A stretch of 64,000 nucleotides of DNA from Pseudobutyrivibrio ruminis CF1b (GTDB lineage: Bacteria; Bacillota; Clostridia; Lachnospirales; Lachnospiraceae): assembly GCF_000424005.1 (NCBI RefSeq), contig NZ_AUJB01000008.1, forward strand, positions 854,979 to 918,978, read 5' to 3'. The position numbers and the translations under genes are program-made. Under the pieces are notes generated by a model. That model did not search any database, had not been told where the DNA came from, and saw only the letters and a program-made list of their open reading frames with translations. Numbering within the stretch: the first letter of the stretch is position 1; every line of letters starts with the position of its first letter. This document shows positions 27,590-37,562 of the stretch, piece by piece.

Positions 27590-29522
27590 TTGAAGTCTTT
27601 TTATTCTTATTATTTTTATTTTCTGTTGGTCTTACATTCTTACCATTAGATTTCTTATTTTGAGCATTGCCAGATTTATTGGCTGGCTTCTTATCAGAAT
27701 GATTCTTAGAGAAATCTTTACCCTTAATCTTTCTAGGTGGGATAAGGCACTCTTCACCAAATCCAATCAAATCTTCCCTGCCGGCCTTCATAAGAGCCTC
27801 TTTTACAAGGTCATAATTCTCAGGTCTCTTGTACTGAATAAGAGCACGCTGCATAGCCTTCTCGTGAGGATTCTTACAAACGTAAACAGGCTTCATATCC
27901 CTAGGATCAATCTCTGTGTAGTACATGGTAGTAGAAATTGTGCTAGGTGTTGGATAGAAATCCTGTACCTGCTCTGGAGACAAATGATGGTCTCTCAAGT
28001 ATTCCGCCAATGCTATGGCATCGTCCAATGTAGAACCTGGATGAGAACTCATTAAATAAGGCACCAAATACTGCTTTAAACCAAGCTCTTTATTAATCTT
28101 GGCATATTTATCACAGAAGGCATTGTAAACGCTTATATCCGGTTTTCCAAGGTAACTGAGTACATTATTAGAAATATGCTCAGGTGCTACCTTTAACTGG
28201 CCGCTGATATGGTATTTACAAAGGTCTCTAAGGAATGTGTCATCCTTGTCGTACATAACATAATCGAAACGTACACCTGAACGAACAAATACCTTCTTTA
28301 CCTTTGGAAGTTTTCTAAGCTTTGTAAGAAGCTGTACATATTCCTTGTGATCCACCTGAAGATTAGGACACTTTTTAGGGAAAAGACACTGTCTGTTTGT
28401 ACATACACCCTTTTCCAACTGCTTCTTACATGATGGATTTCTAAAGTTGGCTGTAGGACCTCCTACGTCATGAATGTATCCCTTAAACTCAGGGTCCTTA
28501 GTAATAAGCTTTGCCTCATCAATAATAGATTCCTGGCTGCGGGACTGTATAATACGTCCCTGATGGAACGTAAGTGCACAGAAGTTACAGCCACCGAAAC
28601 ACCCTCTGTTGCTGATAAGGGAGAACTTTACCTCCTTAATAGCTGGGATGCCGCCGTCCTTCTCGTACATAGGATGATAAGCACGCATATACTCGATAGC
28701 ATATACATCATCCATCTCCTGACGTGAAAGTGGCTTCTGTGGAGGATTCTGAATGACGTACATTGCGCCGTCATATGTCTCCACAAGCTTCTTTGCTGTA
28801 AATGCATCCGTATTTACGTATTGAGTGTAAAAACTCTGTGCGTAAGTCTTTTTATCTGCTTTAATCTCCTCAAAGGAAGGCAGAATAATTCCGTCCTCTG
28901 TAAAAGACTTATCTCTTGTCTTATAAACTGTACCGTCAATATATGTAATATCCTTAACATCCATTCCAGATGCAAGACAATCTGCGATTTCAACAACTGA
29001 GCGCTCGCCCATACCATAGGAAATAATATCTGCACCAGAATCAAGAAGGATGGAACGTCTTACCTTATTAGACCAGTAATCGTAATGAGCCAGTCTTCTA
29101 AGGGAAGCTTCAATACCACCGATGATGATAGGCTTAGTCTTGTAGGTATGACGAATAAGATTACAGTAAACGATAGTGGCATAATCCGGTCTAAGACCAG
29201 CCTTTCCACCTGGTGAGTAATTGTCATAATCTCTGTGGTGCTTTGAAACACTGTAATGGTTTACCATTGAATCCATGTTTCCTGCAGAGACAAAGAAACC
29301 AAGACGTGGCTCACCAAGGATATTGATGGAATTGTCATCCTTCCAGTCTGGCTGTGGGATAATTCCAACTGTATATCCGTGTAACTCTAATATTCGACAT
29401 ATAATTGCAGCTCCAAAAGAAGGATGGTCTACATAAGCGTCACCACATACATAGACAAAGTCCAGCTGCTCAATGCCTCTTTCCTTCATATCCTTTTTAG
29501 AAACTGGTAAAAACTGTTGCAT
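27558..29522 (-). CDS. YgiQ-family radical SAM protein
   Basis: 654 residues. N-terminal YgiQ domain ([30 protein letters not shown]), radical SAM cluster CxxxCxxC in [20 protein letters not shown], then [15 protein letters not shown] typical of the family. The last ~50 residues are low-complexity Lys/Asn ([20 protein letters not shown]), a basic tail that may bind nucleic acid. The substrate is unknown. Confidence 0.92.
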   Translation of the reverse strand: MQQFLPVSKKDMKERGIEQLDFVYVCGDAYVDHPSFGAAIICRILELHGYTVGIIPQPDWKDDNSINILGEPRLGFFVSAGNMDSMVNHYSVSKHHRDYDNYSPGGKAGLRPDYATIVYCNLIRHTYKTKPIIIGGIEASLRRLAHYDYWSNKVRRSILLDSGADIISYGMGERSVVEIADCLASGMDVKDITYIDGTVYKTRDKSFTEDGIILPSFEEIKADKKTYAQSFYTQYVNTDAFTAKKLVETYDGAMYVIQNPPQKPLSRQEMDDVYAIEYMRAYHPMYEKDGGIPAIKEVKFSLISNRGCFGGCNFCALTFHQGRIIQSRSQESIIDEAKLITKDPEFKGYIHDVGGPTANFRNPSCKKQLEKGVCTNRQCLFPKKCPNLQVDHKEYVQLLTKLRKLPKVKKVFVRSGVRFDYVMYDKDDTFLRDLCKYHISGQLKVAPEHISNNVLSYLGKPDISVYNAFCDKYAKINKELGLKQYLVPYLMSSHPGSTLDDAIALAEYLRDHHLSPEQVQDFYPTPSTISTTMYYTEIDPRDMKPVYVCKNPHEKAMQRALIQYKRPENYDLVKEALMKAGREDLIGFGEECLIPPRKIKGKDFSKNHSDKKPANKSGNAQNKKSNGKNVRPTENKNNKNKKTSNERTKNRRRK

Positions 29523-29531
29523 AAATACCTC

Positions 29532-29564
29532 TTAAATAATTAAGGCATCCAACCTGTGGATGCC
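29532..29564 (-). terminator. Terminator after the coiled-coil gene
   Basis: Minus strand GGCATCCA (29557-29564) / TGGATGCC (29544-29551), loop CAGGT, then TTAATTATTTAAG. The T-run is weak. Confidence 0.6.
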
Positions 29565-29579
29565 CCTAAATTTTGATGA

Positions 29580-30275
29580 TTACTCTTTATTAAAGAACTG
29601 GTCTGGAATATCAAGTGCTGGTACGTCTTCCTCGTCGTTTGAAGCTGTAGCTGAAATAGCTGACTCCTCAGCAACTGGTGTAGGCTCTGAAACTGAAGCA
29701 CTTGTTGTATCAGAACTTCCTTCGCTAAGTGTATCTGGAAGAAGTGATGCTCTGTTTGCATCTACTGTATCCAAATATGTCTGCATAGTAGCAAGGAATG
29801 TTTCGTTGCGATTCTTTGCAGTCTCAATAGAGTTTGCAAGGATAGTCTGAATATTTGCAAGAAGCTCATCCGTATATGCTATAGCTCCCATACGAATATT
29901 GTTTGCATCCTCAGTAGCTCTGTCAATCTTCTCCTGAGCATTCTTCTGAGCTATAAGAATAACTTCATTTGCCTGAGCATATGCCTGTTGCATAATCTGG
30001 TGCTCAGAAACAAGCTCATTAGTCTGAATCTGTGCTTTGCTAATAATCTCATCAGCCTTTGCCTTTGCGTCTGCTAAAATCTGCTCGCGGTTGGCAATCA
30101 TACGCTGATACTTCTTTATTTCATCAGGTGTCTTTGTTCTAAGCTCCTGAATTAATGACTCTAATTCGTCTCTGTTAACAACAATCTTGCTTGTAGAGAA
30201 TGCTGTTGGCTTACAATCATCGATGTAAGCTTCAATCTCATCAATAATATCTTCTATTTTACTTGCGTTTGGCAT
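29580..30275 (-). CDS. Coiled-coil protein of unknown function (ATPase/DivIVA-like annotation in relatives)
   Basis: 231 residues. Residues ~60-165 are almost pure Ala/Glu/Lys/Gln helix (ILADAKAKADEIISKAQIQTNELV), a long coiled coil. The C-terminus is Ser/Thr/Pro/acidic. Relatives in Lachnospiraceae sit next to coaD and are loosely named ATPase although no Walker motif exists here. A scaffold or polar division role is possible but unproven. Confidence 0.7.
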   Translation of the reverse strand: MPNASKIEDIIDEIEAYIDDCKPTAFSTSKIVVNRDELESLIQELRTKTPDEIKKYQRMIANREQILADAKAKADEIISKAQIQTNELVSEHQIMQQAYAQANEVILIAQKNAQEKIDRATEDANNIRMGAIAYTDELLANIQTILANSIETAKNRNETFLATMQTYLDTVDANRASLLPDTLSEGSSDTTSASVSEPTPVAEESAISATASNDEEDVPALDIPDQFFNKE

Positions 30276-30281
30276 GATGTT

Positions 30282-30770
30282 TTACTTCTCCTTGTTTTTA
30301 ATTTTGGCTTCTATAAGAGGTATAACCTGAGATGGAACAAATAGGCTGATATCTCCCCCGTAAGACGCAAATTCCTTTGCGACTGTAGAACTCAAATAAG
30401 AATACTGTAAAGATGTTGTCATAAACAACGTTTCGAGCTCAGGGTACTGAACCTTATTTGACTGAGCCAACTGAATTTCGTTTTCAAAATCAGTAACAGC
30501 TCTAAGGCCTCTGATAATAACCTGTGCATCTTTTTCTTTTGCGAAATCGACCAATAGACCTTCAAAGCTTTCTACTTTGACATTATCTAAATTTTCAGTC
30601 AATTCCTTTATCATACTAACACGTTCGTCAATGGAAAACAACGGATTTTTTTGGTTGTTGTTAAGAACGCCAACTATTAATTCATCGCATAATTTGCTTG
30701 CTCTTTTAATAATATCCAAATGACCAAAAGTGATTGGATCAAAACTTCCAGGATAAATTGCTCTTTTCAT
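30282..30770 (-). CDS. coaD: Phosphopantetheine adenylyltransferase
   Basis: 162 residues. Nucleotidyltransferase motif [16 protein letters not shown] (T/HxGH), [12 protein letters not shown] and [11 protein letters not shown]. It makes dephospho-CoA from 4'-phosphopantetheine and ATP. It follows rsmD by 1 nt, the widely conserved rsmD-coaD pair. Confidence 0.97.
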   Translation of the reverse strand: MKRAIYPGSFDPITFGHLDIIKRASKLCDELIVGVLNNNQKNPLFSIDERVSMIKELTENLDNVKVESFEGLLVDFAKEKDAQVIIRGLRAVTDFENEIQLAQSNKVQYPELETLFMTTSLQYSYLSSTVAKEFASYGGDISLFVPSQVIPLIEAKIKNKEK

Positions 30771-30771
30771 T

Positions 30772-31323
30772 TTACGCCTTCTTTAAAAATATATGTTTAT
30801 TAGTCTTATAGACCTTCTCTTTAACAATGGAATAACCTAAATCTGAAACGTAATCAAAACTTGTTTCGATACTGGCTTCCACAATAATTATTGTGTTATC
30901 AGAAATATAATCTCTGGTAATAAGAGCCTCCAAAACCTGCTTTTCTATAAGCTTATTGTAAGGAGGGTCCATAAAAACTATGTCAAAACCATCAGAGCAT
31001 TTTAGCCTGCTGATAGCAGAAAAAACATCTTCATTATAGACTTTAGAACAATCCTCAAACTTTGCCTTTGCAATATTGTGATTGATGCAAGTAAGAGCTT
31101 TTTTATCCTTTTCAACGAAGACTGCTTCCTTAGCGCCACGGCTAAGTGCTTCTATACCCATCTGACCGCTTCCAGAAAACAAATCTAAAAAATTGCAATC
31201 AGGAATATCAAAAGCAATCATATTGAAAAGTGTCTCTTTTATTCTGTCTGAGGTTGGTCTGGTATCTAATCCTTCTGGAGTTTCAAGAACCATTCCACGT
31301 TTACTACCGGATATTATTCTCAA
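30772..31323 (-). CDS. rsmD: 16S rRNA m2G966 methyltransferase RsmD
   Basis: 183 residues. SAM-binding [20 protein letters not shown], catalytic DPPY in [11 protein letters not shown]-terminal RIISGSKRG…[14 protein letters not shown]. Methylates G966 of 16S rRNA. Confidence 0.95.
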   Translation of the reverse strand: MRIISGSKRGMVLETPEGLDTRPTSDRIKETLFNMIAFDIPDCNFLDLFSGSGQMGIEALSRGAKEAVFVEKDKKALTCINHNIAKAKFEDCSKVYNEDVFSAISRLKCSDGFDIVFMDPPYNKLIEKQVLEALITRDYISDNTIIIVEASIETSFDYVSDLGYSIVKEKVYKTNKHIFLKKA

Positions 31324-31325
31324 AG

Positions 31326-31805
31326 TTATTCACCTATTTTGTTAATGCATTCTTCAAGAAGCTCCAAAGCTTCTTTAGTGGCTGATGTACGGACTGTAGT
31401 TCTGTCACCTTTTAAGCGAAGCTCCTTAACGATACATTCGTCGTCACCGTAGGCACAACCAATATACACAAGGCCAACTGGCTTTTTAGGAGAACCACCA
31501 CCTGGACCAGCAATGCCAGTAGATGATACACCGAAATCTGCCTTAGCCTTTTTTCTAACGCCCTTAGCCATCTCCATAGCTGTCTCGTAGCTAACTGCGC
31601 CATAAGCCATTAATGTAGAATCTTTTACCCCAAGATTCTTCATCTTTGCTTCATTGGAATAGGTCACATAACCTTCATTGAAGCAATCGGAAGCACCTGG
31701 CACATCCACAATAGTACTGGCAATCATACCACCAGTGCATGATTCAGCGGTGGCTACAGAATAGCCACCTGCCGTCAATGTGCTAATGATAGAATCGATA
31801 TTCAT
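31326..31805 (-). CDS. pncC: Nicotinamide-nucleotide amidohydrolase PncC (CinA C-terminal type)
   Basis: 159 residues, only the C-terminal CinA domain. TAESCTGGMIASTIVDVPGAS (catalytic Ser), GYVTYSNEAK, STGIAGPGGGSPKKPVGLVYIG. Deamidates NMN to NaMN in pyridine nucleotide recycling. The pgsA-cinA order is conserved; the N-terminal COG1058 domain is absent. Confidence 0.94.
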   Translation of the reverse strand: MNIDSIISTLTAGGYSVATAESCTGGMIASTIVDVPGASDCFNEGYVTYSNEAKMKNLGVKDSTLMAYGAVSYETAMEMAKGVRKKAKADFGVSSTGIAGPGGGSPKKPVGLVYIGCAYGDDECIVKELRLKGDRTTVRTSATKEALELLEECINKIGE

Positions 31806-32347
31806 TAATTCTGCTCCTTAAGCACATCAATATTCTGATAGATATAAATTACAAGGGATAAAATTGTCATGATGAGTGCAACCCATTTGAAGATTTCTCC
31901 AAGAACCATGAGCCATCCAAATGAAAGATTTGCTACTAAAATAACAATCATAATCATCTGTGTTGTAGTTTTAATCTTGCCGAAAATATTTGCAGCAATA
32001 ACAAGACCATTCTCGGCTGCGATAAGTCTGAATCCAGATATGATAAACTCTCTTGCAATAATGATAATTACATACCATGCTGCAAGCTGCTTTGTCTGGA
32101 TGAGACAAATCATTGCAGAGCAAACAAGAAGCTTGTCTGCAAGTGGATCCATAAACTTTCCGAAGTTTGTTACAAGATTGTATTTACGTGCAATCTTGCC
32201 GTCGGCCATATCTGTAAGTGATGCTGCGATAAAGATAAGGTCAGCGATAATTCTAAGTGCTGTGCTTTCTGGATTGATAAGCAGAAAGAACACGAAGAAT
32301 GGGATCATGATAACTCTTAACAGTGTCAATTTGTTTGGTAAATTCAT
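31805..32347 (-). CDS. pgsA: CDP-diacylglycerol-glycerol-3-phosphate 3-phosphatidyltransferase
   Basis: 180 residues, about five membrane helices. CDP-alcohol phosphotransferase motif DMADGKIARKYNLVTNFGKF followed by MDPLADK, with all four Asp. First committed step to phosphatidylglycerol. It overlaps the rimO stop by 4 nt and shares one base with pncC. Confidence 0.95.
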   Translation of the reverse strand: MNLPNKLTLLRVIMIPFFVFFLLINPESTALRIIADLIFIAASLTDMADGKIARKYNLVTNFGKFMDPLADKLLVCSAMICLIQTKQLAAWYVIIIIAREFIISGFRLIAAENGLVIAANIFGKIKTTTQMIMIVILVANLSFGWLMVLGEIFKWVALIMTILSLVIYIYQNIDVLKEQN

Positions 32348-33672
32348 AACGCTACATCTCCTATCAAATCATATTCATCAAAACTTGTAACAGTCACATC
32401 AATAAACTGACCGCTTACAAGCTCGGTGTCACTATTAATAAAAATGAAGCCATCTACTGATGGAGTGTCTCGATAAGTACGCCCGATAAACACACCATCT
32501 TCAGGAAGCTTACCCTCGACAAATACAGGGATAGTTCTTCCAACATAATTCTGATTATTGGACATTGAAATGTCCTTCTGGCAAAGCATAACTTCTTCCT
32601 GCCATTTATGCTTTAAATCTTCGTCTACCTGATTATCCCAAGTAGCTGCGACAGTGCCATCCTCTTTCGAATATGCGAAAGCACCGAGTCTGTCAAACTT
32701 CATATCTTTGATGAACTGAAGTAACTCCTGATGCATCTCTTCTGTCTCACCAGGGAAACCACAAATAAGTGTGGTACGAAGCGAAATATCTGGCATTGCC
32801 TTTCTTAAACGATCAGCAATATTCATAATATCAGCCTTGTTAGTCTTGCGTCCCATCTTTCTGAGAAGCTCGTCGTTACAATGCTGAATAGGCATATCAA
32901 TGTAGTGACAAATCTTTGGCTGTGAAGCCATGCATTCTATAAGCTCATCAGTAATCTCTTCTGGATAAGCATATAAAATACGAATCCATTTAAGGTCCTC
33001 AATCTCGCAAAGCATATTTAAAAGCTCTGGTAAAGATTTCTTACCGTAAATGTCCATTCCATAAACAGTAGTCTCCTGAGCTACAAGTATGAGCTCTTTA
33101 ACACCGTCAGCCACAAGCTGCTTGGCCTCAGCCAAAATCTGCTCCATAGGAACAGAACGGTAATCGCCTCTGATATATGGAATGATGCAGTAAGTGCAAC
33201 GCTTGTTGCAGCCTTCTGCGATTTTAAGATAAGCATAGTGCCCGCCTGTAGTAAGCACTCTTTTGCTATCCTTTGGAAGGCCTGTAAGAGGCTTCTTGTA
33301 AACAGGCTTCTCACCATTCTTTTCAAGTACTTTATTAATTGCATTTAAAAGCTCATCATATGAATTAGTTCCTATGATGGCATCGACCTCTGGGAGGTCT
33401 GAAAGAATCTCATCTGTGAAACGCTGAGCAAGACAACCAGTAACAATAAGACCTTTAAGATTGCCAGTCTCTTTGTACTGACCAAGATCGATAATGTTCT
33501 GGATACTCTCCTCCATGGCGTCAGCAATGAAAGAACATGTATTTACAACAATGATATCAGCTTCAGCTTCGTCATCGCAGATTGTAAATCCCTGTTCCAT
33601 CAAATCTCCAAGCATATGCTCAGAATCAACCAGGTTTTTATCACAGCCAAGAGAAACAAATAAAACTTTCAT
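32344..33672 (-). CDS. rimO: Ribosomal protein S12 methylthiotransferase RimO
   Basis: 442 residues. UPF0004 domain (CDKNLVDSEHMLG), radical SAM cluster in EGCNKRCTYCIIPYIRG, C-terminal TRAM domain (~375-440). Adds a methylthio group to the conserved Asp of S12. CIIP with RSVP and the opening FVSLGCDKNLVDSE point to RimO rather than MiaB. Confidence 0.95.
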   Translation of the reverse strand: MKVLFVSLGCDKNLVDSEHMLGDLMEQGFTICDDEAEADIIVVNTCSFIADAMEESIQNIIDLGQYKETGNLKGLIVTGCLAQRFTDEILSDLPEVDAIIGTNSYDELLNAINKVLEKNGEKPVYKKPLTGLPKDSKRVLTTGGHYAYLKIAEGCNKRCTYCIIPYIRGDYRSVPMEQILAEAKQLVADGVKELILVAQETTVYGMDIYGKKSLPELLNMLCEIEDLKWIRILYAYPEEITDELIECMASQPKICHYIDMPIQHCNDELLRKMGRKTNKADIMNIADRLRKAMPDISLRTTLICGFPGETEEMHQELLQFIKDMKFDRLGAFAYSKEDGTVAATWDNQVDEDLKHKWQEEVMLCQKDISMSNNQNYVGRTIPVFVEGKLPEDGVFIGRTYRDTPSVDGFIFINSDTELVSGQFIDVTVTSFDEYDLIGDVAL

Positions 33673-33677
33673 ATAAA

Positions 33678-33920
33678 TTAGTTATTAACTTCCTCGTTTA
33701 AGATTTTGATAGCACCGTCATTAAGCTCGTTTACAGCAATTGAAAGTGGCTTATCACCCTTCTGATACTTGATAAGTGGATCAGCACCGTCGATGATCTG
33801 ACGAGCGCGCTTTGCTGTAGCAGCAACGATAGTATAACGTGAGTTAACTACTGGCTCCTCACCAACCTCAACGTTCTCATTAACCTTTTCCATAAGTTCT
33901 ACATAAGATGGATGTATCAT
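33678..33920 (-). CDS. rpoZ: RNA polymerase omega subunit
   Basis: 80 residues. PSYVELMEKV, SRYTIVAATAKRARQIIDG and KPLSIAVNELNDGAIKI are the omega core helices. Directly after gmk, the standard gmk-rpoZ pair. Confidence 0.93.
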   Translation of the reverse strand: MIHPSYVELMEKVNENVEVGEEPVVNSRYTIVAATAKRARQIIDGADPLIKYQKGDKPLSIAVNELNDGAIKILNEEVNN

Positions 33921-33922
33921 AA

Positions 33923-34561
33923 TTAATTACTCCTTTCAAACACCTTTAATTCATTCTTCATATCATTGATGGCCTTTGTATTTCTGGAAACCTTGAAATG
34001 CTCGGCCTGAATTATATTATGAACCTGATCTACAGCTCTTTCTAATGAATCGTTTACAATCAGGTAATCATACTGTTCCATGTACTGAGATTCTCTGCAT
34101 GAAATAGCAAGTCTCTGCTCGATGACCTCTGGAGTCTCAGTGCCTCTGCCTACTAATCTGTTCTCTAATTCTTTTGCAGATGGTGGCATTGTAAATAACA
34201 ATAACGCATCGGGATACATCTCCTTAACCTGAAGTGCTCCCTGAATCTCTATCTCAAGGATAACATCCTTTCTGCGCTCAATAAGCTGCTCAACATAAGC
34301 TCTTGGTGTGCCGTATGAATTGCCATTGAATGTGGCATATTCTAAAAGCTCATTATTCTTAATCATATCATCAAACTCTTCACGAGTTTTGAAGAAATAT
34401 TCTCTGCCATCCTTTTCTCCAGCACGCATACCTCGAGTGGTGGCTGAGATTGAAAGATTATAATCATTTGGATGGGCTTCCAGTAAATGCTTCATAATAG
34501 TCCCTTTACCGGCACCAGAAAAGCCTGAAAGAACTATCACAAGCCCTTTATCATGCATCAT
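33923..34561 (-). CDS. gmk: Guanylate kinase
   Basis: 212 residues from the ATG-ATG pair at 34561 (AAGGAGG upstream). The first Met of the pair is chosen; the second gives one residue less. P-loop GFSGAGKGT (~13-21), SISATTRGMRAGEKDGREYFF and DVILEIEIQGALQVK. It overlaps the remA end by 11 nt. Converts GMP to GDP. Confidence 0.96.
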   Translation of the reverse strand: MMHDKGLVIVLSGFSGAGKGTIMKHLLEAHPNDYNLSISATTRGMRAGEKDGREYFFKTREEFDDMIKNNELLEYATFNGNSYGTPRAYVEQLIERRKDVILEIEIQGALQVKEMYPDALLLFTMPPSAKELENRLVGRGTETPEVIEQRLAISCRESQYMEQYDYLIVNDSLERAVDQVHNIIQAEHFKVSRNTKAINDMKNELKVFERSN

Positions 34562-34814
34562 AATCTGCTTCCTCCTTCGTGGAATTTTCACTTATTCTAT
34601 TGGATATTGTATCTGGCATCAGAGCAGATAAAACAACATGCTGGTCGCAGATGATAACACATCTGGTACGGCGGCCCTGAGTGGCATCGATAATATTGCC
34701 CTTCTCCTTCGCATTTGCGATAATGCGCTTCGCAGGCGCAGAATCTGATGTTACCATGGATACAATTTTTTTGCTATTAATAATATTTCCAAATCCGATA
34801 TTTACAAAAGCCAT
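34551..34814 (-). CDS. remA: RemA-family (DUF370) DNA-binding regulator
   Basis: 87 residues: FVNIGFGNIINSKKIVSMVTSDSAPAKR, DATQGRRTRCVIICDQHVVLSALMPDTI. RemA forms ring oligomers that wrap DNA and in Bacillus activates matrix and osmoprotection genes. The yicC-remA-gmk-rpoZ order is the conserved Firmicutes arrangement. Confidence 0.94.
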   Translation of the reverse strand: MAFVNIGFGNIINSKKIVSMVTSDSAPAKRIIANAKEKGNIIDATQGRRTRCVIICDQHVVLSALMPDTISNRISENSTKEEADYDA

Positions 34815-34816
34815 AA

Positions 34817-35695
34817 TTATTCTATGTTCTGAATCTGCTCCCTAACTTTTTCGATAAGAGTCTTGAGAGTGATTCCAATATCTGCAATTTCAACATCAGT
34901 AGATTTAGAAAGGATGGTGTTCGCTTCGCGATTTAGCTCCTGTGCAAGGAAATCAAGCTTACGTCCAACCTCTTTATCCAAGTCGAATACTGAGCGTGTC
35001 TCAGCAACATGACTCTTTAAACGAACCATCTCTTCGTCGATGCAAATCTTGTCTGCATATAAGACTACTTCCTGAGCGATTCTGTTCTCGTCGATTTTAG
35101 TGTCCTCTAAAAGCTCGTGAACTTTTCCAAGAAGCTTTGTTCTATATTCCTCGATAATCTTAGGGCTTCTCTCCTCAAGCTTATCAACTAAAACAAGCAT
35201 CTCATCCATCTTTGAAACTAAATCATTCTCAAGACGATTTCCCTCGGCAATACGAGCCTCTATAAACTGCTTAATGCAGTCGTCTAAAGCTTTAAGTACA
35301 AGCTCCTTTAAGCTGTCCTCATCAGCCTCCATCTCCTCAAGCTCGATTACATCTGGAAGACGTGAAATGCTGCTTGCTTTCATATCATTATCAACACCGA
35401 GCTTCTCAGCCATAGCAGAGATAGATTCATAATACTTTAACGCGATGGCATCATTAATAGATACCTGATAGCAGGCATCTGAATGCTCGTTAAGCGTAAT
35501 ATAAACATCTACTTTTCCCCTGAAAATACTCTCGCTGATTTTATTACGAACTGTGCTCTCTAAGAAGTTGAGCTTCTTAGGAAGTTTAATATTAAGATCA
35601 AGATATCTGTGATTTACAGACTTCATCTCAATGGTGACCCTAGCGTCACTATTTTCGGCAATTCCTTTGCCATAACCTGTCATGCTTCGTACCAT
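34817..35695 (-). CDS. yicC: YicC/YloC-family endoribonuclease
   Basis: 292 residues. VRSMTGYGKG start, MKSVNHRYLDLNIKLPKKL, GRKLDFLAQELNREANTILSKS and the DUF1732 C-terminus. Family members act in small RNA/mRNA turnover. First gene of the long yicC-to-coaD unit, transcribed from the promoter at 35756-35784. Confidence 0.93.
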   Translation of the reverse strand: MVRSMTGYGKGIAENSDARVTIEMKSVNHRYLDLNIKLPKKLNFLESTVRNKISESIFRGKVDVYITLNEHSDACYQVSINDAIALKYYESISAMAEKLGVDNDMKASSISRLPDVIELEEMEADEDSLKELVLKALDDCIKQFIEARIAEGNRLENDLVSKMDEMLVLVDKLEERSPKIIEEYRTKLLGKVHELLEDTKIDENRIAQEVVLYADKICIDEEMVRLKSHVAETRSVFDLDKEVGRKLDFLAQELNREANTILSKSTDVEIADIGITLKTLIEKVREQIQNIE

Positions 35696-35746
35696 GTGAG
35701 TCTCCTTTTGGCTATGTATGTCGCAAACTATCCCACATTTACATAG

Positions 35747-35775
35747 TTGTATTTAATTATAATTAAAGATACAAT
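35747..35775 (+). promoter_or_regulatory. rqcH promoter
   Basis: TTGTAT (35747-35752), 17-bp spacer, TACAAT (35770-35775), 35 bp before the ATG. It overlaps the opposite yicC promoter. Confidence 0.65.
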
Positions 35776-35784
35776 AATAGTCAA
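35756..35784 (-). promoter_or_regulatory. yicC operon promoter
   Basis: Minus strand TTGACT (35779-35784), 17-bp spacer, TATAAT (35756-35761). It overlaps the rqcH promoter, so the two probably compete for polymerase. Confidence 0.7.
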
Positions 35785-35810
35785 TTACAGATTGAAAGGA
35801 CTTAGGTTTT

Positions 35811-37562
35811 ATGGCACTTGACGGAATTTCTATACATGCTTTGGTTCATGAATTTAATGAGAACCTTTTAAACGGGAAAATCAATAAAATATCTCAGCCT
35901 GAAAAGGAAGAGTTATTAATCACTATAAATACCCAAAATGGAAACAAAAGACTTTTAATTTCAGCAAACGCTTCTCTTCCATTTATGTATATAACCTCTG
36001 ATAACAAGCCTGCTCCTGCCACAGCTCCAGGCTTTTGTATGCTTCTTAGAAAGCACATCGGTGCGGGTCGTATCATCGAGATTTCTCAGATGGAATTAGA
36101 GCGTGCTGTTCGTTTTAAAATCCAGCACCTCAACGAAATGGGTGACATCACTTTCAAATACCTTTATGTGGAGATAATGGGCAAGCATTCCAACATCATC
36201 TTCTGCAATGAGGACAATATGATTTTGGATGCTATCAAGCACGTTCCATCATCAGTCAGCTCTGTCCGCGAGGTACTTCCAGGCCGCGAGTATTTCATTC
36301 CAGCCCAGGAAGGAAAGATTAATCCTCTCACAGTTACTGAGGACCACTTTAAGAACACCGTATTAAAAAGAAGTGAATCCATCTTCAGAGCTATCATGTC
36401 ATCCTTCATCGGAATCAGCCCTACTATCGCAAACGAAATCTGCTTCAGAGCAGGCATTGATTCTGATGCCAGCTGTGCCTCTCTTTTCGACGAGCACAAG
36501 GACGCTTTATATAAGAGCTTTTCCGATCTGATGAATGATGTTTCCTCAGATAAATATAATTACAACATGGTAATCGACGAAGCCAAGGGTGAGCCTGTAG
36601 AGTACGCTCCTGTTATCCTTTCCATGTATCAGGATAAATCTTCAAAGAGCTATGAAAGCATGTCAGAAGTGCTGGTAGATTTCTATGCAAAGAGAAACCA
36701 GTACACAAACATCAGACAGAAATCCTCTGATTTAAGAAAGATTATCTCAAATCATATCGAGCGAGCTTCTAAAAAGCTGGATTTACAGCTCAAGCAGCTT
36801 AAGGATACAGAAAAAAGAGACAAATATAAGATATACGGTGAGCTCCTTCACACTTACGGATACGAGGCGAAGCCTCAGGATAAATCCATTACTGTTATCA
36901 ATTACTACAACAACGAAGAGCTTACCATTCCACTTGATCCAGATTTTTCAGCTTCTGAAAATGCCAAGAAATACTTCGACAAATACGCAAAGCTCAAAAG
37001 AACAGCCGAGGCACTTGATACTTATATCGAGCAGTCTCAGAATGAGCTGGAGCTTTTAAAATCAATCGAGACTTCTCTTAATATTGCAGAGACTGAGACA
37101 GACTTGGCTGACATCAGACGTGAACTTTCAGACCACGGCTTCATTAAGAAGCACTCTGGAAACAAAAAAGAAAAGGTAAAGAAAAGTAAACCTCTTCACT
37201 TCGTTGATGACAACGGCTTCGACATATACGTTGGTAAAAACAATTATCAAAACGATGAGCTTACCTTCAAATTTGCCACCGGAAATGACTGGTGGTTCCA
37301 CACCAAGAAGATTCACGGAAGTCACGTTATCGTAAAGACGAATGGTAAAGAACTCCCTGACAGCACATACGAATATGCAGCTGAGCTTGCAGCTTACTAC
37401 TCTTCTGGCCGAGACACCGATAAAGTAGAAATCGATTATCTCCAAAAGAAGAACGTAAAAAAGCCCGCCAGTGCTGTGGCAGGCTTTGTAGTCTATTATA
37501 CAAATTATTCCATGGTTGTTACTCCAACCTTAGAGCACGTAAAACTGGTTAGCCAGGAATAA
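35811..37562 (+). CDS. rqcH: RqcH/NFACT family ribosome quality-control protein
   Basis: 583 residues. NFACT-N (1-~200), coiled-coil arms (~270-430; ASKKLDLQLKQLKDTEKRDK) and NFACT-R (~450-560; GFDIYVGKNNYQNDELTFKFA, WWFHTKKIHGSHVIVKTNG). It recruits tRNA-Ala to stalled 50S subunits to add alanine tails; older names call it fibronectin-binding protein. AAAGGA precedes the ATG. Its last 33 nt overlap the convergent recG. Confidence 0.93.
   Translation: MALDGISIHALVHEFNENLLNGKINKISQPEKEELLITINTQNGNKRLLISANASLPFMYITSDNKPAPATAPGFCMLLRKHIGAGRIIEISQMELERAVRFKIQHLNEMGDITFKYLYVEIMGKHSNIIFCNEDNMILDAIKHVPSSVSSVREVLPGREYFIPAQEGKINPLTVTEDHFKNTVLKRSESIFRAIMSSFIGISPTIANEICFRAGIDSDASCASLFDEHKDALYKSFSDLMNDVSSDKYNYNMVIDEAKGEPVEYAPVILSMYQDKSSKSYESMSEVLVDFYAKRNQYTNIRQKSSDLRKIISNHIERASKKLDLQLKQLKDTEKRDKYKIYGELLHTYGYEAKPQDKSITVINYYNNEELTIPLDPDFSASENAKKYFDKYAKLKRTAEALDTYIEQSQNELELLKSIETSLNIAETETDLADIRRELSDHGFIKKHSGNKKEKVKKSKPLHFVDDNGFDIYVGKNNYQNDELTFKFATGNDWWFHTKKIHGSHVIVKTNGKELPDSTYEYAAELAAYYSSGRDTDKVEIDYLQKKNVKKPASAVAGFVVYYTNYSMVVTPTLEHVKLVSQE

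Noticed and set aside
31326..31805. Truncated cinA competence gene
   Set aside because: The stand-alone C-terminal domain is a normal PncC protein with its own start and conserved context.
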